From Alnus glutinosa (taxonomy: Eukaryota; Streptophyta; Magnoliopsida; Fagales; Betulaceae), in contig NC_084890.1 of NCBI RefSeq assembly GCF_958979055.1, positions 32,781,116 through 32,845,115 on the forward strand: a DNA stretch of 64,000 bases, given 5' to 3'. A program made the translations under genes and the position numbers. The notes beneath the pieces were generated by a model. It searched no databases and had not been told where the DNA came from. It saw only the letters and a list, made by a program, of their open reading frames with translations. The number at the start of each line of letters is the position of its first letter. The stretch's first letter is position 1. This document shows, one piece after another, positions 57,901 to 64,000 of this stretch.

Positions 57901-60900
57901 CATGCCAGATCGCGTGTGGCCTTTAATTAAAGAAAACGATGCAGAGTTTGGGAGAATTCCTGGGCATATTCGGAGACTTGCAGGAGCTTCATTACAAATG
58001 CCATCAAGTATATCTTGTATAAAATTGTCCAGAAAGCATTCTTCCACAATGGAGGATAGTTCAAACATCCAGGAAGCGCTGTATCCTTTAAAAAAAAAAA
58101 AAATAGAAGAAGAAAAAAATCTAATTTTGGTAAACCTCTGCTGTCATATGGCTTCTTATTTTGTTATCTTTATCGAGCTTTTACTTCATATCTATTTAAT
58201 TGAATTCCGGGAATTGGATATTTCCCAAACTCTTGTTTTATTTGTTTATTAGTCATATGCAGTTTGATCCAAATCTTTTAGCAGGTTTGAGATTTATTGG
58301 GTAATGCCCTTCACCTTTGTGGCTTCTTCATCCCCGGAAGTCACTGTAAGGAATCATATTTCTAGTGTAATTGTCTGAAGAAGTAATTTATTTTTTTTAT
58401 CCGTATACTATGTTCTTATAGCTTCTCTTGGAGTACCGGACAGTCACCTAGTCCCTATCGTAACCTTTTTGGTCTCCATGTAATGAGGTTTTTCATGGGG
58501 GCCCTGCCCTTTGATTCTCAACTTGCTTTTATACGTTTACTTATTTTACGGGTTGTATAGTTTATATCGTGGAGTTCACTTTTGACATACCCTTTATACT
58601 CTTGATACCTAACATTTTCTTGTTGAAACAATCTTCATTACATTTCTGAAAAGGAAAATCTACTTTTGCAATTGTAATGCCTTGACATAAGAAAACAGGA
58701 TAAGTACGTTGGGATCAGAGACATCTGGTGGATCTCTCTATATTGTTAAACTCATTGAACCATTAGAGCTTGATTCAAGTATTCCTATTATAAGCCGAAG
58801 AATACATGAGGTTGCTTCTTTCAATTGTACGGTCTGGACTGCAGATTGCAATTTTAATGGGAGTCGAGCAGTGATTGGCAAGTTGTTTTCCTGCTCTCTC
58901 TCTCTCTCTCTCTCTCTCTCAAAACCCCCTTTTCTTTTTCTCCTTAAGTAAGATGTTAGTCTTTAGTTTATCCTCATGTTCGCTTATATGCAAACTTCTT
59001 TAATACTGGGACTAAGTTCCCATAAGGGTATATTAGTTTTTCACTTTCCTGCCTTCTTGTAGCAAAAGCATAATAGTGGGTGGCTCTTGACACTCTTGAC
59101 ATGCATTTATAAATACGTGGCCTTATTTTATAATGTACCAATTGCATCAACTTGTGAAATGTACTTCATTTTTATGTCATGAAATACAAAATGGAAGTAA
59201 ATGAAATCTAGTGAGGAAAATTGAAGCTGATAAATTTTCCCTAAGAATGCTTTCGGTTTACATTTGTTAGGATGTTTAAAGTTTGTCTTTTGGTTGTTAT
59301 AGGTACTAATCTTGGAGCTGCTTTAGTGGATTTGGAAACTGGAGTACCATCATGGGTGTGTCGTAGTAAAAGTGATGTTTTTGCGCTACAATTTATTCAG
59401 TCGGTAATTTGTTCAACATTTGAGCTTCAGTAGTTATGCATTTGAGTTGCCTGATGAAATCGTACACATCTATGCGTCAAAGGACTAAGCCTTTGGATCG
59501 TGGGTGATTTTTATGTTTTGGTTACATACATCTCTATTATATGATAAAATATAAAAATAACTGTTTATAATGAAATGGAGATAGAATATTTTCTTTTGTG
59601 TGTGTGTGTATGTTTTTTTTTTGTGGGGATATTCTTGAAACTGATCTCTTTTATTTATTGTTGCAGGGAAATGCTATTTTATGTGGACTCAGGAATGGGG
59701 TAATTGTGACCGTGGATGTTCGTGAGAAACGAGCAGGGAGTTCTGCTAGACCTATTAGACATAGAATAACTCACACATCTACTAGACAATTGTTTAAGGT
59801 ATGAAGTTTCTTTTGGGAATATTAAACTAATTTCATTTTTGCAGGAGTGTATCTTTATGTGATCATTTTGAGAGTCAGAAGTTGTAACCAAACATTTCTT
59901 TTTAGGGTGTGGACATTTTGTACCATAGATTTTAATAAGGTCTCTTCCCTGTTAATAAATCAGTTTTTAAGTCTTCAAGTACACTTAAAATGTTCAAATA
60001 AACACTAATCTTTTCACTTGAGACAACAAGTTCTCCTTCGCCATGTTTGTGGTTTAGTCTTTGTGATTCAAAATGATGAGGAGCTATGTTATGTACCTGG
60101 GGCATGTGATAAGGGTATTGTTGGAATTCTATTTATGCCATCTTTAATAGAATAATTAGGTTAGGGTTTTAAATAAGGTAATAGTCGAATTGTTACTTGG
60201 AAAGAATAAGAGAATATTATTATTAGGAAAATAAGGAGTCTTGCTCATAAAGCAAGAATCCCTAGATTAAGGGAAGTATATCCCATTATGTTACGTTTTT
60301 ATTAGGAATGGAATAAATGAATTATTTATTCCATTAGGGTTAGTAATATTTATGTAATATTTATTTAATTATTGTTTCCGTAATTCAAGCTTTGTAACCC
60401 TATAAATAGGGTATTGAATAATGAAATAATATCAAGAAGAAAATTATTATAATTCAGCTCTTGTAGTTGATTAGGAGTTTTTTAGGGTTTCTCGAATAAT
60501 CCTAACTTTAGGAGGCCCAGGGTACCTCGAATACCCTACTATCTCACGCACCAACTATCCCAATTATCCACCGTCCACCCCTCGTTACGGAGGACCGTAA
60601 CAAGCTAACTGGGAAAAAGTTTGGTCACTGCATTGATTCTGTTTTCTGTGGTTGATAACTTAGGTTTCCATATATTTACATCTTTTCCATCATTTCTTTT
60701 TATAACTTATCTTTCTGAAATTTCTGTACTTATATTTGATGAACTATCACCATGAGCACCTGTTTGAAGCTGCTTTTTCGTGAAGCTTTGGATAATGGAT
60801 TTGGATCTCTTGTTGTGCAGCTCTCTGGAAACATATATCCTTCATGTACCGTAAAAATGCCTTCATCTATTTCTAGGTTAGTGGGCACATCTAATGGACT

Positions 60901-63109
60901 TCTTTTTTTTCCTCAATTTGTCTTTTTTATTATGTTTTTAACTTTTAATTTGGTTTTGGAACTCTAGTTTGGTATCACTTCAGTTCGATGACAACTACTT
61001 CTTGGCAAGCTCCATGGATGGATCAGTAAGTGTTCGCTCTCAATGTTTAACTCTTTCTAGAACGCTTATTTGCTTAATATGTTCCTGTATTGAGCATAAC
61101 AATAAAAATTGAATTGTTCTCTTATTGTTAGCCTGAGTCAGGGGGCCTTTGGCCCTCCAAAAGGTCTTGAAGTCCTCCAAAATGTCTAATATATATAGCC
61201 CAAAAAATATAGAAACAAATGTAGTTATTTTTTCTAAAATTTAAAAGATTCATTTTCTAAAACACAAGACGTAAGTATGTCTTGTTGGCTTTCCTTCATT
61301 CTCCTCTTATTACCTTTCTGGTAGTGGCTACCCCTCTCTCCAAAACCAATTTGAGGTGTGCATGAAGAGCATCTAATGAGATAATCAAGCTATACTTTTT
61401 TACATCGTTTATTAGAATTTTTTTTTTTTTCCCTCTTAGTGCCTGTTTGACTACAGTTGGGGGGGGGGGGGTTGGACAAGATTTGGGTGAGAACTTTTAG
61501 GGATGTTTTGGTTTTATTCAAACTGGATATTGGCTAAGCCTTGGGCAAAGTGTTTATCTCTAATAGTATTTGGCCATGATTTTAAGATTCAGAATGTATT
61601 TTTTCTATTTTCTTTCCTTTTGTTGCTGATCAAACAGAATTTGGATCTGTTGCATTTGTTACCCAAGTTTAATAATTTGGTAAATTCATGTTTGGTTGTT
61701 CTTACTCCATTGCTTTCCTTAAGTCCTCGACTTCATTAATCCATTAGTCCCTTTGTAAAGTAAAAAAATCCTGACTTCACCCTTATTGTTAGAGAACTGG
61801 CATTCAAGCGTGTGAGTCATGTACATCATATTGTCCATTAATCAGTGTGTGAATATATGAAATGGAAACTCTGAGGACAATTCAATTCAACTCAATTAAG
61901 CCCTGATTCCAATTCATTCTGATCAGTAATATGAATCCTTTCTCAATTTCTTGGTTCAGCCACTTGATCTTTTTGCCATTATGTCATGTAAGCTTAAAAC
62001 TAATTTGCTAGTTAAAAAAAGCACTTCCAACTAGATTGCAGAAAGAAAGACATGGAGAAAAAAAAAGGGGGGGGGGGGGGGGGGGCACTTTTCATGCCTT
62101 CTTACCTTCCCCTTGAGAGCACTTTTTTTGAATGTTCTAATGAATGGAGGGACTCATTTTCAATAACAAAAAGATGAACCTTCCATGTATGATTGCAACA
62201 TTGGAACAGCCTTGTAAAAAATGTATCACACGCACATGGGAGACATTATTTTATGCTAGCAGCAATACGTGCTTCATAGGAGACATGTACATTCCATTGC
62301 TGCTAGCTTAAAATAATGTCTCCATCTGTAATTCTTGGTTCAAACCCTTTTCTACTGGGTGAAAGATTCCTCTTTGCATTTATTGCAGTTCTTTCTTCTT
62401 GAGTATTCTAATTGTAATACACTTGTTATTCCAAATAAATTTCCATTATATATATATATATATATAAATGTACCAAAAAGGGAGGAGAGAGAGAGAGAGA
62501 TTTTCATTCTTAGGTTTGCATACTTTTCCAGGTAAAACTATATGATCATCGTCTAATCCAGAGAGGGGCTATACAATCTTATGAAGGGCTTGTTAACTCC
62601 CATACTCGTATACAGCTTGCGGTTGACCCATCCGAGAAATTTATGATGTCAGGTATTGAAGTGCTTGCTATTTAACTAGTGACAGTTTCAGAAATTTGAG
62701 CTTTTCTGATATTTTATTCATATTAGGTGGAGAGGACTGCAAATTACGGCTTTGGAGTATCAAGTCTGGTGAATTGCTCTTTGAGGATAAATTTTCCAAT
62801 TCAGTCCCTTCAACTGTGTGCTGGCATAGTGCTGAAAGTATCTGGCTTTCTTCTTAGTTTCTCATCCTATTAATTTTTATTTTTTTTGACTTCATACTTT
62901 ATATAGATATTTTATAGGAGTAATGCTCAGATGCTCTTTGACATATTTTATTTTTCCAATTTACAAACTTAGTATTCACCATCTGCGTAGGATTGATGGG
63001 AGTGCAAGATGAATGGCAAAGCTATACAGAGTATCTATATCAGCAGAGATATGGTTTGGAGGCATGGCTGGGATCTCATGAAGGACTGTTGTACATGCAT
63101 TGGCCATGA
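48922..63109 (+). CDS. DCAF4: DCAF4-like WD40 protein (CUL4-DDB1 substrate receptor), 13 exons, 505 aa
   Basis: Exons: 48922-48931, 49094-49218, 54266-54409, 56039-56169, 57850-58080, 58699-58877, 59303-59403, 59667-59798, 60821-60876, 60968-61025, 62532-62652, 62727-62837, 62991-63109. All joins keep frame. The N-terminus reads [21 protein letters not shown], the DCAF4 (WDR21) hallmark. WD40 blades include [45 protein letters not shown] and [30 protein letters not shown] is a DWD-box-like site, with Tyr in place of Trp. The end is [22 protein letters not shown]. Family role: presents substrates to CUL4-DDB1 E3 ligase in the nucleus or cytosol; substrates are unknown. All introns are GT-AG except intron 6 (GC-AG). 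Intron 2 is 5 kb and full of transposons. Confidence 0.93.
50612..51932. mobile_element. Foldback element in DCAF4 intron 2, split by an LTR
   Basis: Left arm: CACTTGACCCCCTTAACTTA, then TTTGGCACCCTCCGTTAGTG and GTTAAAATGGA. The right arm is the complement (TCCATTTTAACAC, CTGACGGAGGGTGCC, GGGGTCAAGTG) near 51795-51870. The GC-rich core GGAGTGGCCGAGCC continues after the nested LTR with GGGTGGC and CCACCC motifs. Confidence 0.75.
50879..51468 (-). mobile_element. Solo LTR, Ty3/Gypsy-like, nested in the foldback element
   Basis: Read on the minus strand it starts TGTAACGCCCCCGG and ends GGGCCGGGTGTTATA, which is the style of chromovirus LTRs. It is about 590 bases. It interrupts the foldback core, so it is the younger insertion. 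No internal region remains. A clear target duplication was not seen. Confidence 0.6.
52033..52600 (+). mobile_element. 5'-truncated L1-type LINE end, copy 1
   Basis: The translated sequence has the zinc-binding region that follows plant LINE reverse transcriptases: [19 protein letters not shown] (C-C-H-C), then ARELWSF and [17 protein letters not shown]. It is followed by a 3' UTR, TTACTTATC and a poly-A tail (52587-52600). In-frame stops occur at LG(TAA) near 52068 and SWGG to S(TAG)GG near 52268, so it is dead. It lies sense in DCAF4 intron 2. Confidence 0.88.
52746..52933 (+). mobile_element. LINE 3' end, copy 2, with target duplication
   Basis: A 188-base piece of LINE 3' UTR (TTAGGCGTTTCCTTGTGTAT, GGGGCGCCTTACGC, TTACTTATCAAAA) is bounded by AAGAGTCAAT at 52736-52745 and 52934-52943. 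It is a strongly 5'-truncated insertion. Confidence 0.82.
58878..58920 (+). other. GC splice donor of DCAF4 intron 6 followed by (CT)n
   Basis: Exon 6 ends ..GTGATTG and the intron begins GCAAGT. The frame continues exactly at 59303 after TTATAG. No GT in frame is available nearby. A CT microsatellite occupies about 58892-58920. Confidence 0.8.
60119..60602 (+). mobile_element. LTR-like insertion (solo LTR, Ty1/Copia-like) in DCAF4 intron 8
   Basis: It begins TGTTGGAATTCTATT and ends CCGTAACA. A TATAAATAGGG box lies near 60401, followed by an A-rich stretch and leader-like sequence, as in copia LTR promoters. It is about 484 bases. Flanking duplications were not evident, so the borders are tentative. 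Confidence 0.5.
61460..61472 (+). repeat. Poly-G tract
   Basis: A pure G run lies in DCAF4 intron 10; a second, longer run is at about 62068-62085 in the same intron. Confidence 0.9.
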
Positions 63110-64000
63110 GTTTATTGAGCAGCAGTAATATATGTCTCAAGTGTATAGTTGGTGATGAGATTCTGGTTCTGAAAAGCAGTTCCCCTCAAACGTTCAAAAC
63201 ATTATACTTCCTCTGATATGGATGAGCACAGCAATGGCAATACTAACAGCACAGAGGGCCTTTGTGTACTAAATCACTAGGCGATGCCATATTTTGGTGC
63301 TAAGAGATAGCTATCGATGTAAGCAGGGTGAAAGAGTAATGCTCTTGGCCCGTTTCAGCTCAGTTTTCCTTGTAAGGGCTGCAGAATATTAGTTTTGAAT
63401 TTTCCCTTACAGTTTTGATGTATATAGTAGTTGAGTAGAACTGAACGAACATGTACCTTCCAAGAAGAAGTCTATGGGATTTGAGATAGTTTTTAATGGC
63501 TTGAAGAAATGTGAGATGCGGTTTTGAGATTTTTCTGGATCATTGTCAGATGAGGACTTATAACTATATTAATCAAATGAAGGTTGGATTTCATGCAAAG
63601 GGCTCCAAGTATGATTGCGATGTTAAGGGAATATCAGATGAGGCTGTGAAGAAAATCTCATAATGATGAGGCCAAATAAAGTTTGTGTATAGATAGTGGA
63701 AGACAAAATGACACGACTCTAAATTGGTTCTTGTGAATGGCTAGTGATCATGATATCTACTTGTTTTGCCTTTTCACATATCATATATCATTGTTGAGGG
63801 AAAAGAGATGAAATTGCTGTCCGAATTGTTAACGATTTGTGCAGTAAATGTGAAAGAACTCTTATGGTGTTTATTTGCCTGAACAAATTTTTGGTAGTCA
63901 GCCTATTTGTTAGTGCGAGTGGTCTCCATAGAGCTCTCTCACATTTTTTGTCTCTGTCTGTATTGCTAGCAGTCGGTCAGAAAATTAGCAACCCATACAG
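63110..64000 (+). other. DCAF4 3' UTR and downstream
   Basis: There is no reading frame. A possible polyadenylation signal AATAAA lies near 63674, but earlier sites cannot be excluded. Nothing else is recognised. Confidence 0.4.

Noticed and set aside
58081-58252. Extension of DCAF4 exon 5 into the following sequence
   Set aside because: The frame runs through a poly-A tract; the GT donor at 58081 restores exact continuity with exon 6 and family homology.

Overview
This is nuclear DNA of a flowering plant, most likely a woody rosid eudicot. The evidence is spliced plant genes with GT-AG introns, AT-rich intergenic DNA crowded with MITEs, LINEs and LTR elements, a cluster of leucine-rich-repeat (LRR) receptor genes, and chloroplast-targeted and PPR genes. 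The species cannot be fixed from the sequence; a Fagales-like genome is only an impression from the LINE and receptor style.

Region 1 (1-30.5 kb) is a tandem, same-strand cluster of LRR receptor-like proteins (RLPs) of the EIX2 / Cf / Ve type. It holds a 5'-cut but otherwise intact gene (1-2358), a pseudogene (5246-6787), a second pseudogene (18080-19133) and one complete gene (25327-28560). A minus-strand fragment of a different receptor, an Xa21/EFR-type LRR kinase, lies at 7962-8614. The spacers contain a repeated upstream module (consensus core GACTCCAAG..GGAGTCTT, then ATTGAGATAAACTTCCAAACCC), duplicated blocks, MITEs, a CACTA transposon end that cuts one pseudogene, and a young non-autonomous LTR element of 8.4 kb with perfect 5-bp target-site duplications.

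Region 2 (31-37 kb) carries three compact minus-strand housekeeping genes: a two-exon LLP-homolog (nucleolar/ribosome-biogenesis type), a five-exon thylakoid-lumen immunophilin FKBP13 with all four redox cysteines, and an intronless PLS-class PPR protein.

Region 3 (37-45 kb) is gene-poor. It contains several foldback MITEs and a 1.07-kb polyadenylated retroposon with a 19-bp target-site duplication.

Region 4 (45-64 kb) has a two-exon R2R3-MYB factor of the MYB26/MYB67-like group. It is followed by a 13-exon WD40 gene, a DCAF4 homolog (substrate receptor of CUL4-DDB1 ubiquitin ligases), which spans 14.2 kb because its introns hold foldback, LTR and LINE insertions and one GC-AG intron.

The genes are not an operon. 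The functional theme is an evolving surface-immunity receptor cluster next to ordinary housekeeping genes. Exon joins were worked out by hand from splice sites and frame continuity; all family names are recognition by eye, not database results.
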